53,785 bases of DNA. It comes from an uncultured Lachnospiraceae bacterium (GTDB lineage Bacteria > Bacillota > Clostridia > Lachnospirales > Lachnospiraceae). The position numbers and the translations under genes were made by a program. Position 1 is the first letter of the stretch. Each line of letters opens with the position of its first letter. This document shows, piece after piece, positions 7,787 through 17,070 of the stretch. The notes beneath the pieces were generated by a model. The model had not been told where the DNA came from, did no database searches, and saw nothing but the letters and a program-made list of their open reading frames with translations. Location: positions 1 to 53,785 of the forward strand of contig CAJUQJ010000028.1 in the NCBI GenBank assembly GCA_910588215.1. The letters are read 5' to 3'.

Positions 7787-8722
7787 TCATGCCGTAAACA
7801 GCGGCGTAGACAGATATCTGTCGCCGGAATCCGGCAGCAAGGCTACGATCGTCTTTCCTTTGTTCTCAGGGCGCTTCGCTAGCTGTGTCGCCGCATGAAG
7901 GGCTGCCCCTGACGTGATCCCTACCAGGACTCCCTCCTGTCTTGCGACTGCCCTGCCTGCGGCATATGCATCCGCATCGGAAACCTGTATGACCTCATCA
8001 TAGATTCCGGTATTTAGCACCTCTGGCACAAAACCGGCTCCGATTCCCTGCAGACCGTGCTGTCCTGCTCTGCCGCCGGACAATACCGGACTGCCTTCCG
8101 GTTCCACTGCCACGACGATCACCTGCGGATTCTTCTCTTTCAGATATTCTCCGATCCCGGTTATCGTCCCCCCTGTGCCGACACCCGCCACAAAGATATC
8201 CACCTTACCCTCCGTATCCTCCCAGATCTCAGGGCCTGTCGTCCTCCTGTGCGCAGCAGGATTGGCCGGGTTTTCAAACTGCCCTAATATTATGGCGCCG
8301 GGTATGGAAGCCTGCAGTTCCTTCGCCTTCTTGATCGCTCCTGCCATACCCTGGTCGCCGGCCGTCAGTACCAGCTTGGCGCCATAGGCTTTAAGCAGTC
8401 TGCGCCGCTCCTCACTCATCGTCTCCGGTAGTGTGAGAATCGTCTCATATCCTTTCGCCGCCGCCGCCATCGCCAGGCCGATTCCCGTATTACCCGAAGT
8501 CGGTTCGATGATCGTTGCACCCGGCTGCAGCCGTCCGGCGCCTTCCGCCTCCTCGATCATATGCAATGCTACGCGGTCTTTCACTGACCCTGCCGGATTC
8601 AGGTATTCCAGCTTTACCAGCAATCTGGCATCCGTTACGCCATGCTCCCGTGCATAATGTGTGACTTCCATCAGCGGTGTCTTACCGATCAGCTCCACCA
8701 CACTTTTCTTGATATCTGCCAT
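7787..8722 (-). CDS. cysK: cysteine synthase A
   Basis: A 311-residue PLP enzyme that makes cysteine from O-acetylserine and sulfide. The PLP lysine is K48 in NPAGSVKDR; the phosphate/substrate loop PTSGNTG is at 74-80; the C-terminal GITSGAAL and LPDSGDRYLST segments are typical. GGAGG lies seven bases before the ATG. It is placed directly upstream of the methionine transporter, making a sulfur amino acid locus, and 25 bases after the unknown membrane protein gene, possibly cotranscribed with it. Confidence 0.94.
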   Translation of the reverse strand: MADIKKSVVELIGKTPLMEVTHYAREHGVTDARLLVKLEYLNPAGSVKDRVALHMIEEAEGAGRLQPGATIIEPTSGNTGIGLAMAAAAKGYETILTLPETMSEERRRLLKAYGAKLVLTAGDQGMAGAIKKAKELQASIPGAIILGQFENPANPAAHRRTTGPEIWEDTEGKVDIFVAGVGTGGTITGIGEYLKEKNPQVIVVAVEPEGSPVLSGGRAGQHGLQGIGAGFVPEVLNTGIYDEVIQVSDADAYAAGRAVARQEGVLVGITSGAALHAATQLAKRPENKGKTIVALLPDSGDRYLSTPLFTA

Positions 8723-8747
8723 AATTCATCCTCCATTCTGAAGCGCT

Positions 8748-10211
8748 TCACGCCGTGTTTCTACTGCGCACCCTGCAGCATTTGTAAAGATCCCAGGCGA
8801 TCATGCTGCAGGCCGTATAGAACAACCCCATACCATAGATCATATACCTCGGCTGTGCAAAGATGATCAGCCCGACCACTACCGCATTGATCAAGATCCC
8901 AGCCATCGTAACAAAGGTAAAACAAAGGCTCGTATCGATCTGCTCAGCCAAGTCCCTGTACTTTTGCGCCGATGATCCCGTATGTTCCGCCGCCTGTCCT
9001 TCCAGCTTCCTCCTCTGCACGATAAGAAAGCACACAGCCGCTGCCAGGATAAGGTATGCCCCGGCCGCGTATAAACTGAGAACATGACTGGCCTTGGCCA
9101 CGGAATTGACCAACCCCTGCCATGTGTTGTAGCAGTATACCCGCAATAGCGGCAGCGGCTCCTGCCGGAACAATGTGTTGCTCATCGCATTACAGATCTC
9201 ATCGTATTTCATGGCCGCTTCCTCTGCAGAACACTGAAAATGCTCCGAAATATATCCCTCCACGACCGGATTGATGATACCGTATCCGATCGCATCATAA
9301 CTGTCGGCATAATGGATCGCCGTTGTCAGCCAGCCGCTTCCGGCATATGGATACAGGATCTGCTGTGCATCCGCCTGTTCCATGATCTCCAGGTATAGCT
9401 GCCTTATCGTCTCATCCTCAAACAATGAGACGTCCCTTTCCGGATTGGAAGAATATAACAGCGTACACAGAATCCCCATCGAATTCCCGCTATGCTCCAT
9501 CCACACGCCTCTTACAAGATACTGGTAGGATCGGTCAAACAGCTTGCTGGCAAAGAGCACGGCCGCCACCATGACTGCCAGACACAATAACCGGCGTACC
9601 CGCCTTCTTCGGATCAGTTCATACCAGGCAAAGACCACCCCCATGACGAGCAGCGTGATCATCATCTGTTTCCTAAGACTGACCAACAGAAAAGAAAACA
9701 GCAGCGTAAAGGCTAAGTATCTTTTCTTCTCTGTTCTGATAAAGAGAAACAGGAATACCGAGAAAAATACAAACAGGGAAAGGCCAAGTCCCTCTGTCAA
9801 AATACTGTCCGAATAGGCAGATCCCCGTTTGGCCGCAAATCGATTCAGAAGCGTTACCGCAAATTGAAACAGGATCGCCGCCATCTGCAGCATTCTGTTC
9901 CCCCGTTTCACTCTCCGCACCGCCCATCCCACAGTCCACGCAGCCACTCCTGCCAATATGCTCTGCAGGACTACCGCGATCATCAGCGAATCTGCTTTAC
10001 ATACTCCGGCAGCCCATCTGCACAGTGCAAGAAAGGACGGATACAGCGGTTCTCTGGAAATATGCATGGACACGTAACCCGCGGAATCCACACACCAGAC
10101 CGGCCCGTCTATGATCGGGAATAATAAATAGAAAAGAAGGCAGACCCCAAGCAACAGATATTCCCATCTGTCCGTCCTGCATTCTCTTCCAGCAAGCTTG
10201 TTTTGGCTCAT
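8748..10211 (-). CDS. polytopic membrane protein of unknown function
   Basis: A 487-residue protein with about ten or eleven hydrophobic segments. The first (about 17-35) is followed by an extracytoplasmic loop DGPVWCVDSAGYVSMH, an acidic loop position reminiscent of GT-C glycosyltransferases, but no diagnostic motif is certain. A soluble region of roughly 110 residues (about 245-355) lies between membrane halves. ATG 10211 (MSQNK) is chosen because GGAGG lies just upstream; a longer frame starting MSLTIEL begins inside a dispersed palindrome. Possible role: transfer of a sugar or lipid-linked group, unproven. Confidence 0.7.
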   Translation of the reverse strand: MSQNKLAGRECRTDRWEYLLLGVCLLFYLLFPIIDGPVWCVDSAGYVSMHISREPLYPSFLALCRWAAGVCKADSLMIAVVLQSILAGVAAWTVGWAVRRVKRGNRMLQMAAILFQFAVTLLNRFAAKRGSAYSDSILTEGLGLSLFVFFSVFLFLFIRTEKKRYLAFTLLFSFLLVSLRKQMMITLLVMGVVFAWYELIRRRRVRRLLCLAVMVAAVLFASKLFDRSYQYLVRGVWMEHSGNSMGILCTLLYSSNPERDVSLFEDETIRQLYLEIMEQADAQQILYPYAGSGWLTTAIHYADSYDAIGYGIINPVVEGYISEHFQCSAEEAAMKYDEICNAMSNTLFRQEPLPLLRVYCYNTWQGLVNSVAKASHVLSLYAAGAYLILAAAVCFLIVQRRKLEGQAAEHTGSSAQKYRDLAEQIDTSLCFTFVTMAGILINAVVVGLIIFAQPRYMIYGMGLFYTACSMIAWDLYKCCRVRSRNTA

Positions 10212-10250
10212 CTTACCTCCATCTTTTCCATTAGCTTTTGCAGGTAATTC

Positions 10251-10285
10251 TATAGTTAACGACATAACAAATTTCGTTTACTATA
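10251..10285 (-). repeat. short palindromic repeat, copy 2 (complete)
   Basis: Arms TATAGTTAACGACAT and ATTTCGTTTACTATA (13 of 15 positions pair) around AACAA. Other copies are at 3980-4013 and 19265-19298. On the minus strand it lies at the predicted transcript start of the membrane protein gene and would form a 5' terminal hairpin. Confidence 0.75.
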
Positions 10286-10308
10286 ACATATTCCATAAAA
10301 TAATACAA
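10280..10308 (-). promoter_or_regulatory. putative sigma-A promoter of the membrane protein-cysK unit
   Basis: Minus-strand TTGTAT (10303-10308), 17-base spacer, TATAGT (10280-10285). The -10 box coincides with the outer end of the palindromic repeat, so the repeat supplies part of the promoter. Confidence 0.5.
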
Positions 10309-10352
10309 TGCTGCCCGGATATTTGACCGCGGGGTGGAAAGTTACTATAATA

Positions 10353-10524
10353 AAACGAGCATAGCTCGTTTATGAGTTACGCTCATTTTTACCTCCATTC
10401 CGAAGCGTTTTACGCTGAGGACGCGAGCAGAATTTCAGATTCTGCTCTGCGATCAATAGAATTTGTGACACTTCGGCACAAATTCTTGGTTGAATAAATT
10501 GCTCATCAGAGAATTTATTCAACC
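10353..10524. repeat. cluster of four consecutive hairpins
   Basis: Four separate inverted repeats follow one another: AAACGAGC/GCTCGTTT (10353-10371), GAGCAGAAT/ATTCTGCTC (10425-10447), AGAATTTGTG/CACAAATTCT (10458-10486) and GGTTGAATAAATT/AATTTATTCAACC (10488-10524). Part of it (10414-10461) recurs at 16972-17019. It fills most of the space between divergent genes, upstream of the AraC-type gene. Confidence 0.75.
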
Positions 10525-10554
10525 TTTACCACGGCAAAGAAAGGAAGCCCTTAT

Positions 10555-11562
10555 ATGCAGCAGTCCCCGCAGCCTACTACGTTAAAAGAGATCCGCTCCC
10601 ACGGTACCAAGTCTTTTCCTTGTGCCGTTTACCGGACTTGTTCCGCCAGAAAAGGTACTTTAGTCAAGCATCACTGGCACGATGAAGTGGAAATCCTCTA
10701 CTTTTCCAGCGGCGCCTTCCGCCTGGAGATCAATATGGAGCAATTTCCCATCGAGTCCGAATGTCTGTACTTCATCAACCCGGGAGAACTGCACAGCATC
10801 ATCGCCGAATCGGCAGACAGCTATGAGGACGCCGTGGTCTTCTCGCCGGATATCCTCAGCTTCGATTCTTACGATGCTGCACAGATGCAGCTGATCCATC
10901 CTATCCGGAAGGGACGGATGCGCTTCCCGCGCTGCCTTACCCCCGCCCATCCGGCATTCTGCCCGATCCGGAGCGCCTTCATGGATATTCTGCGTACATT
11001 CCGGCAGCCCTTGCAGGAGGAACTGTCTCAGCGCTCTTCACTGTCCGATGAGACGCTGACACCAGAAACGCTCCACGATGAAATATCGCACAATGCACCC
11101 CCTAAGGATACGTCGGCCGTAACTGATGACCTGACCAGTCAATTATATGCGAAAGCATCTCTTCTCTTTCTGCTGGCCGTCCTGTCCGAACACCAGCTTT
11201 TTACGCCGACGGAGAAGAATTATGACAAGCGCGTGGAAGACATCAAGACCACCCTGACTTACATCAAGGATAATTATAAGGAGAAGATCTATATCTCCGA
11301 TCTGGCCAGGCAGATCAACTTGAATGAACAGTATTTCTGCCGTTTCTTCAAGAAAGCGCTGGGGCGCACACCCATGGAATATGTGAATGAATACCGTATC
11401 AAGCAGACCCGCCGGCTGTTAGAGGAAACCGACCTGCCGGTGACCGATGTCTGTCTGGAATGCGGTTACAACAATCTGGGTAACTTCTTACGGGAGTTCC
11501 GGAAAAACACCGGCACCACCCCGCTGCAGTACCGAAAGCAGTCACGTGCAGAAAAAGAATAG
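10555..11562 (+). CDS. AraC-family transcriptional regulator
   Basis: A 335-residue regulator. The N-terminal cupin-like sensor domain includes HWHDEVEILYFSSG (about 41-54), a typical sugar-binding arm. The C-terminal double helix-turn-helix (about 225-330) has DLARQINLNEQYFCRFFKKALG and the second helix region VCLECGYNNLGNFLREFRKNTG. AAAGGA lies nine bases before ATG. It is directly upstream of two alpha-glucosidase genes on the same strand, so control of alpha-glucoside use is likely but not shown. A serine/threonine-rich stretch (about 155-190) links the two domains. Confidence 0.92.
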   Translation: MQQSPQPTTLKEIRSHGTKSFPCAVYRTCSARKGTLVKHHWHDEVEILYFSSGAFRLEINMEQFPIESECLYFINPGELHSIIAESADSYEDAVVFSPDILSFDSYDAAQMQLIHPIRKGRMRFPRCLTPAHPAFCPIRSAFMDILRTFRQPLQEELSQRSSLSDETLTPETLHDEISHNAPPKDTSAVTDDLTSQLYAKASLLFLLAVLSEHQLFTPTEKNYDKRVEDIKTTLTYIKDNYKEKIYISDLARQINLNEQYFCRFFKKALGRTPMEYVNEYRIKQTRRLLEETDLPVTDVCLECGYNNLGNFLREFRKNTGTTPLQYRKQSRAEKE

Positions 11563-11694
11563 AAAGTCATAATTTTGCAGTTTTTAATCAAATAACTGTA
11601 AGACTTATCTCTCTATTGTCAATAAAATGAATCCATAAAGTATTGGCACGGAAGATTCATCATTACTGATCATCTGACATACGGAGGTAAAGTC

Positions 11695-13359
11695 ATGACA
11701 AAAAAATGGTGGCACAACAAGGTGGCATATCAAATTTATCCGAAGAGTTTCTATGACTCTAACGGAGACGGCATCGGCGATATTCCCGGCATCATCAGCA
11801 AACTGGACTACCTGCAGGATCTGGGCGTGGATATCATCTGGCTCTCTCCCTGCTATCAGTCCCCGCTGGCGGACCAGGGTTACGATATTTCCGATTACTA
11901 TAATATCGATCCCCGTTTCGGCACCATGGCGGACATGGACTGCCTGATCGCAGAGGCTAAGAAGCGCAACATGTATATTCTGATGGATCTGGTGGTCAAC
12001 CACTGTTCCGACGAGCATGAGTGGTTCAGGAAAGCCTGTGAGGATCCCGACGGCAAATACGGAAACTTCTTCTATCTGCGGGACAAGAAGGAGGGCGAAC
12101 TGCCCACCAACTGGCGTTCCTACTTCGGCGGATCCGTGTGGGAAGATCTGCCCGGGACAAACAAGCAGTATCTGCATGTTTTCCACAAGAAACAGCCCGA
12201 TCTGAACTGGGAGAACCCGGAACTTCGAGAAGAAGTCTACAAGAACATCAACTGGTGGCTGGATAAAGGCCTGGGTGGTTTCCGCATCGATGCGATCATG
12301 AACATCAAAAAGGCTCTGCCTTTCCGCAGCTATGAGCCGGACCGTGAAGACGGTCTTGCCGGCATTCACAACATGCTGCAGGAAGCCCGGGGCATCGGTG
12401 AATTCTTAGGGGAAATGCGTGACCGCACCTTTAAGAAATATGACGCCTTTTCCGTCGGAGAAGTCTTTAACGAAAAGCCGGAAGAAATCCCCGATTTTAT
12501 TGGCGAAAACGGCTATTTCTCCAGCATGTTCGACTTCAACGAAGCCATCTGCGGCCAGAGTCCCAACGGCTGGTACGACGCCTCCCCGGTCACGCCGGAC
12601 GATTATAAGCGGGCCTGTTTTGAAGCACAGGAAAAGATTGGTACCATCGGTTTTCTGTCCAATATCATCGAGAACCATGACGAACCCCGCGGTGTCAGTC
12701 GTTATATTCCGGCCGGAGACTGCTGCAATGAAAGCAAGAAGATGCTGGCGGCCCTGAATTTCCTGCTGCGCGGCCTTCCTTTTATCTATCAGGGACAGGA
12801 ACTGGGCATGGAGAATACTACCTTCTCCTCCATCGAGGAAGTAGATGATATCTCCACGCTGGATGAATACCAGGTAGCCCTGAACGCAGGACTTACACCC
12901 GAGGAGGCCCTGCAGTCCGTTGCAGGACACAGCCGGGACAACGCCAGAACACCCATGCAGTGGTCCGATGCCGCAAATGCGGGATTTACCACCGGAACAC
13001 CCTGGCTGAAAGTCAACCCTAACTATACTTCCATCAACGCGGCGGCCCAGATGGAGGATCCGGATTCCGTGCACAGCTTCTATAAGCAGCTGATCGCACT
13101 GCGCAAGAACCCGGCGTACAGCGAAACCATCGTGTACGGCACCCTGGAACCGGTTTGGAAAGAAAGACATAACCTGATGGCCTATTACCGCAGGGGAGAG
13201 AAAACTCTGCTGGTGATCGGAAACTACCAGCGTGAAGAACAGAAGATCGTGCTATCTGGAATGCCAAAGACGGTGCTGCTCAACAACTACCCGACGCTGG
13301 TCATGGAAAACGGCGTTGTCACGATGCGCGGATATCAGGTACTTGTGCTGGAAATGTAG
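11695..13359 (+). CDS. GH13 alpha-glucosidase (Ala after nucleophile)
   Basis: A 554-residue cytoplasmic GH13 enzyme without signal peptide. Conserved regions: DLVVNH (98-103), GFRIDA with nucleophile D199, VGEVF with acid/base E256, and ENHDEPR with transition-state D329. The residue after the nucleophile is Ala; in this subfamily Val at this place goes with alpha-1,6 specificity and Ala or Thr with alpha-1,4 or broader, so a maltose-type activity is suggested. GGAGG lies seven bases before ATG. It follows the AraC gene by 132 bases and precedes a paralogue. Confidence 0.92.
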   Translation: MTKKWWHNKVAYQIYPKSFYDSNGDGIGDIPGIISKLDYLQDLGVDIIWLSPCYQSPLADQGYDISDYYNIDPRFGTMADMDCLIAEAKKRNMYILMDLVVNHCSDEHEWFRKACEDPDGKYGNFFYLRDKKEGELPTNWRSYFGGSVWEDLPGTNKQYLHVFHKKQPDLNWENPELREEVYKNINWWLDKGLGGFRIDAIMNIKKALPFRSYEPDREDGLAGIHNMLQEARGIGEFLGEMRDRTFKKYDAFSVGEVFNEKPEEIPDFIGENGYFSSMFDFNEAICGQSPNGWYDASPVTPDDYKRACFEAQEKIGTIGFLSNIIENHDEPRGVSRYIPAGDCCNESKKMLAALNFLLRGLPFIYQGQELGMENTTFSSIEEVDDISTLDEYQVALNAGLTPEEALQSVAGHSRDNARTPMQWSDAANAGFTTGTPWLKVNPNYTSINAAAQMEDPDSVHSFYKQLIALRKNPAYSETIVYGTLEPVWKERHNLMAYYRRGEKTLLVIGNYQREEQKIVLSGMPKTVLLNNYPTLVMENGVVTMRGYQVLVLEM

Positions 13360-13591
13360 CATCTGCCCTGCAAAGCGGCGGAGCATTCTCCTTGAATGGT
13401 TTACACTGTCGCAATTTCCTATAAAATCAAAGACCCCGCTGCAAGCAACGGGGTATCAAACTTGCAGCGCTGCAGAGCAGCGGGGTATTTGACCCTCGCG
13501 GCAGTCGCCAAATGTCTGCAAGCAGCCACTTGGCTCGTTGCTCGCGGGAATAAAAAAGAAGCGTCCAGGACGCTTCGGAACGGAGGAAACT
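13360..13591 (+). repeat. spacer with GC-rich hairpins and dispersed repeat copy 2
   Basis: Between the two alpha-glucosidase genes. GACCCCGCTG...CAACGGGGTAT (13430-13458) pairs as a hairpin, and a related GCAGCGGGGTATTTGACC follows, giving a degenerate direct repeat around GCGGGGTAT/ACGGGGTAT. The stretch 13510-13551 is a copy of the TTGCTCGCGGGAAT repeat found at 4681-4725. A small AAGCGTCC/GGACGCTT hairpin (13559-13576) precedes the ribosome site of the second gene. Confidence 0.6.
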
Positions 13592-15259
13592 ATGAAGAAA
13601 ACATGGTGGAAAGAAGCGGTTGTTTATCAGATCTATCCCCGCAGCTTTATGGACAGCAACGGGGACGGTATCGGAGACTTGAAGGGAATCACAAGCAGAC
13701 TGGATTATCTGAAATATCTGGGCATCGATGTGATCTGGCTGTCCCCGGTCTATCAGTCACCCAATGACGACAACGGTTATGACATCAGCGATTATCAGGC
13801 GATCATGGACGAATTTGGCACGATGGAGGATTTCGACGAAATGCTGGCAGCAGCCCATGAAAGAGGAATCCGCATCGTGATGGATCTGGTGGTGAACCAT
13901 ACTTCGGATGAACATAAATGGTTTATGGAAAGCCGGAAGTCCAAGGATAATGCCTGGCGCGATTACTATATCTGGCGCGACGGCAAAGATGCGCAGACAC
14001 CGCCCAACAACTGGGGTTCCTGTTTCGGCGGCTCTGCATGGCAGTACGATGAGGAAACTGCCATGTACTATCTGCATCTTTTCTCCAAAAAGCAGCCCGA
14101 CCTAAACTGGGATAACCCCAAAGTAAGGCAGGAAGTATTCGACATGATGACCTGGTGGTGCGATAAGGGGATCGACGGCTTCCGCATGGACGTCATCAGC
14201 ATGATCTCAAAGACAAAGGAAATGCCGGACGGCGAGATCCAGGGCCTGTACGGCAGCTTCGGGCCTTACTGCGTGCATGGCCCCAACGTTCACAAATACC
14301 TGCAGGAAATGAACGAGAAAGTACTGTCCAAATACGACATCATGACTGTCGGAGAAACGGCAGGCGTGACTACAGAACTGGCGAAACAGTATGCCGGTGA
14401 GAATACCCACGAGCTTGACATGGTATTCCAATTCGAGCACGTGGAGGGCGACGGCAAGTACGGCAAGTGGACCGACGAGAAGCTGCCCCTTACCACCCTG
14501 AAGAAGACCATGTCCCGCTGGCAGACAGAGTTGTACGGCGCCGCCTGGAACAGCCTTTTCTGGGATAATCATGACCAGCCCCGGGCCGTGTCACGCTTCG
14601 GCGACGACCGCCCTCAGTTCAGGGAGGTTTCCGCAAAGATGCTGGCCACCTGCCTGCATATGCAGCAGGGCACCCCTTACATCTATCAGGGAGAAGAGCT
14701 GGGTATGACCAATTATCCGTTTGAAAGCCCGGCGGATTTCCGGGATATCGAGAGCATCAACGCCTACCAGGAATGGTGTGCCGAAGGCCCCCTCTCCCAT
14801 GAAGATTTCTGGCCCTGCATGCTTTACAAGAGCAGGGACAATGCCAGAACACCGGTACAGTGGGACGACTCGCCGCAGGCCGGATTTACCACCGGTACCC
14901 CCTGGATCGCAGTCAATCCCAATTATAAGGAGATCAACGCCAAAGCAGAGGCCGCGGATCCCGATTCCGTATTCCACTATTATAAGAAGCTGATCGCCCT
15001 GCGCAAAGAAAATCCGATCATGGTGTATGGCAAATATGAGCTGCTCCTGGCAGACAGCGAAGAACTATTCGTCTTCACAAGGACTCTGGAGAACGAAAAG
15101 CTTCTGGTCGTGTGTAATTTCTGCGACCATAAGGCCGCCTTTACCATTCCGGAAGAATTTGTGGGCGCGCCCTGTCTGATCGCCAATATGGCGAATGGCT
15201 ATGACAAGCCGGAGATGACTCTGAAAGCTTATGAAGCTTTTGTACTGATCAAAAAGTAA
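13592..15259 (+). CDS. GH13 alpha-glucosidase, oligo-1,6-glucosidase type (Val after nucleophile)
   Basis: A 555-residue GH13 enzyme, cytoplasmic. Catalytic residues are D200 in GFRMDV, E255 in VGETA and D328 in DNHDQPR; DLVVNH is at 98-103. Val201 directly after the nucleophile is the hallmark of alpha-1,6-cleaving oligo-1,6-glucosidases (MalL/isomaltase type), unlike Ala in the preceding paralogue, so the two genes may divide alpha-1,6 and alpha-1,4 oligosaccharides. ATG 13592 follows GGAGG by six bases; upstream in-frame codons lie in a repeat. It ends at a strong bidirectional hairpin. Confidence 0.92.
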   Translation: MKKTWWKEAVVYQIYPRSFMDSNGDGIGDLKGITSRLDYLKYLGIDVIWLSPVYQSPNDDNGYDISDYQAIMDEFGTMEDFDEMLAAAHERGIRIVMDLVVNHTSDEHKWFMESRKSKDNAWRDYYIWRDGKDAQTPPNNWGSCFGGSAWQYDEETAMYYLHLFSKKQPDLNWDNPKVRQEVFDMMTWWCDKGIDGFRMDVISMISKTKEMPDGEIQGLYGSFGPYCVHGPNVHKYLQEMNEKVLSKYDIMTVGETAGVTTELAKQYAGENTHELDMVFQFEHVEGDGKYGKWTDEKLPLTTLKKTMSRWQTELYGAAWNSLFWDNHDQPRAVSRFGDDRPQFREVSAKMLATCLHMQQGTPYIYQGEELGMTNYPFESPADFRDIESINAYQEWCAEGPLSHEDFWPCMLYKSRDNARTPVQWDDSPQAGFTTGTPWIAVNPNYKEINAKAEAADPDSVFHYYKKLIALRKENPIMVYGKYELLLADSEELFVFTRTLENEKLLVVCNFCDHKAAFTIPEEFVGAPCLIANMANGYDKPEMTLKAYEAFVLIKK

Positions 15260-15274
15260 GCATAGCTTAACAGT

Positions 15275-15313
15275 GCGACCCGCCTGCAGGCTTTTTTAAC
15301 TGCGGCGGGTCGC
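15275..15313. terminator. bidirectional terminator between convergent genes
   Basis: Perfect GCGACCCGCC / GGCGGGTCGC stem with a loop containing TTTTTT, followed by TTTCACT on the plus strand. It separates the plus-strand alpha-glucosidase gene from the minus-strand lipoprotein gene. Confidence 0.75.
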
Positions 15314-15335
15314 TTTCACTGCATGCGTTCACTCC

Positions 15336-16901
15336 CTATTCCACGATCGTCCCGTCCATGGCATTGATGGTCAACAGGCTCTCGTACTCATTCTCAATGA
15401 CATACTTCATTTCTCCCGCCGCATTCCTGCCAATCTTCCTTCCCGTAAAGTTCCAGACCGGCACCAGCGTTCCTGTCATCTGCTCCACACCCGTATCCTG
15501 CAGTAGCATATACCCGAGCCGCACACCGGACACCTGAATCTCTGTCCGGTCTCCCTCTTCGCTGAATTCATCCAGACTTTTTTTGATGATCATCTCCTGA
15601 AAAATATCCGCGATCTCCGTAAAAGGCAGGAGAAACACCGGTTCCGCCGACAGATCTTCCGGCACCCATGGATTGACCCATTCAAAAGAGATAAGCCCCT
15701 CGTCCGTATATACAAAAGTCATCTCCTCTGCAGGCCACCAGACGCGGGCCTCCTCCGACCTGCTGCCATCTTCATGCATGTAGAGTACCGGAACACCGTC
15801 TTCCACTCTGCTGCAGTGGACCTGATACCCTACCTGCTTGATCACATTTTTCTCGTCTTCCGTCAGCGCGAGGATATAGCTGTACTCTCCTCCATAGGGC
15901 GCATAATCCTCCATTCCCATCGCCTTAAGTTTCATCCTGGTCTCTTCTACTGCAGTATCCGGCTGCAGCTGCAGTTCTTCCAGCATGACTGCCAGATCTT
16001 CCTCAATTCCCAGTTCCTCAGGATATTCATCGCGCTTTGTAGGATCAGACATCAGCCAGTTCCAGGAACCATTAGCTGCCTCACGTTCCACCGAAAAGAC
16101 CGCACGCCTGATCTCACCCGTCAGAAGGCTGTTATCCACAATAACCCGATACTCCTTTCCGTCTACCGTGACCATACCGCTCAGATAGTTTTCCTTCTCC
16201 CCCTCCCCCAAGGTATCATCGAAGTTAACGATCGCGGGAACATCCATGAGTACCGGTTCCTCAGGCGCTTTTTCCAGCATATCACGATAGATGACGATCT
16301 GCTGATCCAAGGTCACCGCCTTATCTCCGTAAAGCATGTTTCCCTTAGTGCCATTCTCCTTTATCCCCTCCAATCGTCGTAAGGCCTCTTCCAGTTCCGA
16401 CGCCGTAAACCCGTTGCTATCCGCCATTGCCTGATAGTCTCTGTCCCACAGCTTGCCGCCGCCAAGCAACGCTTGATCGACTCTGTCAAAGTCCTCCTGT
16501 ATAAAAGCGCGCCCTGTTATTTTCTTCGTTCGGATCCCTACCACATCCGGTATCTCCACCACCGCATCCGCCTGCACGCTGACCGCATCTAAACCGCCTT
16601 CCCACTGATACCGGTCCGGCGCCTGCACCTGCCCCGCCACATCCCCTGCCGAAGTTGTATTCTCCGCCGCCTCCGGCACTGCTTTGTCCTCCTTAGCCTG
16701 CTCCACGGGAATCACCAGCTCTTCCTCCGTCTGCATCCCATCACCGCATCCCGCTAACGCACAACCGCAGATTCCCAGGATTGCTATTCTTTTTGCTGCG
16801 TGTCCGATCATCCTGTTTTTGCTTACCGTGTTTCCGTTTGCCATGTCTTTGTTTACCATCTTTCTGTTTCCCTTGCTTTTCATCATACCCTTTTCACGCA
16901 T
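15336..16901 (-). CDS. large lipoprotein next to a two-component system
   Basis: A 521-residue protein with a lipobox ALAGC (Cys about 52) after an unusually long charged N-region of about 36 residues rich in Lys, Asn and Met. After cleavage there is a Glu/Ala-rich linker and a mostly beta and acidic exported domain; no enzyme motif is visible. Layout resembles a group of Lachnospiraceae lipoproteins (possibly DUF6034), which I cannot confirm. AAGGAG lies eight bases before ATG 16901. It is downstream of a histidine kinase-response regulator pair (170 bases away), so it may be their target or signal-sensing partner. Confidence 0.72.
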   Translation of the reverse strand: MREKGMMKSKGNRKMVNKDMANGNTVSKNRMIGHAAKRIAILGICGCALAGCGDGMQTEEELVIPVEQAKEDKAVPEAAENTTSAGDVAGQVQAPDRYQWEGGLDAVSVQADAVVEIPDVVGIRTKKITGRAFIQEDFDRVDQALLGGGKLWDRDYQAMADSNGFTASELEEALRRLEGIKENGTKGNMLYGDKAVTLDQQIVIYRDMLEKAPEEPVLMDVPAIVNFDDTLGEGEKENYLSGMVTVDGKEYRVIVDNSLLTGEIRRAVFSVEREAANGSWNWLMSDPTKRDEYPEELGIEEDLAVMLEELQLQPDTAVEETRMKLKAMGMEDYAPYGGEYSYILALTEDEKNVIKQVGYQVHCSRVEDGVPVLYMHEDGSRSEEARVWWPAEEMTFVYTDEGLISFEWVNPWVPEDLSAEPVFLLPFTEIADIFQEMIIKKSLDEFSEEGDRTEIQVSGVRLGYMLLQDTGVEQMTGTLVPVWNFTGRKIGRNAAGEMKYVIENEYESLLTINAMDGTIVE

Positions 16902-16971
16902 TTGTCCGGCTCCTTCCTGTCTTCCGCTCCTCCATATTTCGCATTCTTGCCTCCAAACCGAATTTCTTTGT

Positions 16972-17019
16972 GCTGAAGACGCAAGCAGAATTTCAGATTC
17001 TGCCCTGCGATCAATAGAA
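16972..17019 (+). repeat. dispersed repeat shared with 10414-10461
   Basis: About 48 bases, nearly identical to 10414-10461: GCTGA-GACGC-AGCAGAATTTC, then AGATTCTG and CTGCGATCAATAGAA. It includes an imperfect form of the AGCAGAAT/ATTCTGC hairpin. It lies between the histidine kinase and the lipoprotein gene. Confidence 0.7.
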
Positions 17020-17070
17020 GTAGTTCCTTCATGTCCCCTTCATCATATATCCATGCCCTGTAAAAGGTAT

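Noticed and set aside
10212..10265. 18-residue N-terminal extension (MSLTIEL) of the unknown membrane protein
   Set aside because: The extension begins in the same palindrome, whereas GGAGG is placed for the ATG at 10211.
10353..10524. CRISPR array
   Set aside because: The hairpins have different sequences and no regular repeat-spacer pattern; no CRISPR array was seen anywhere in the window.
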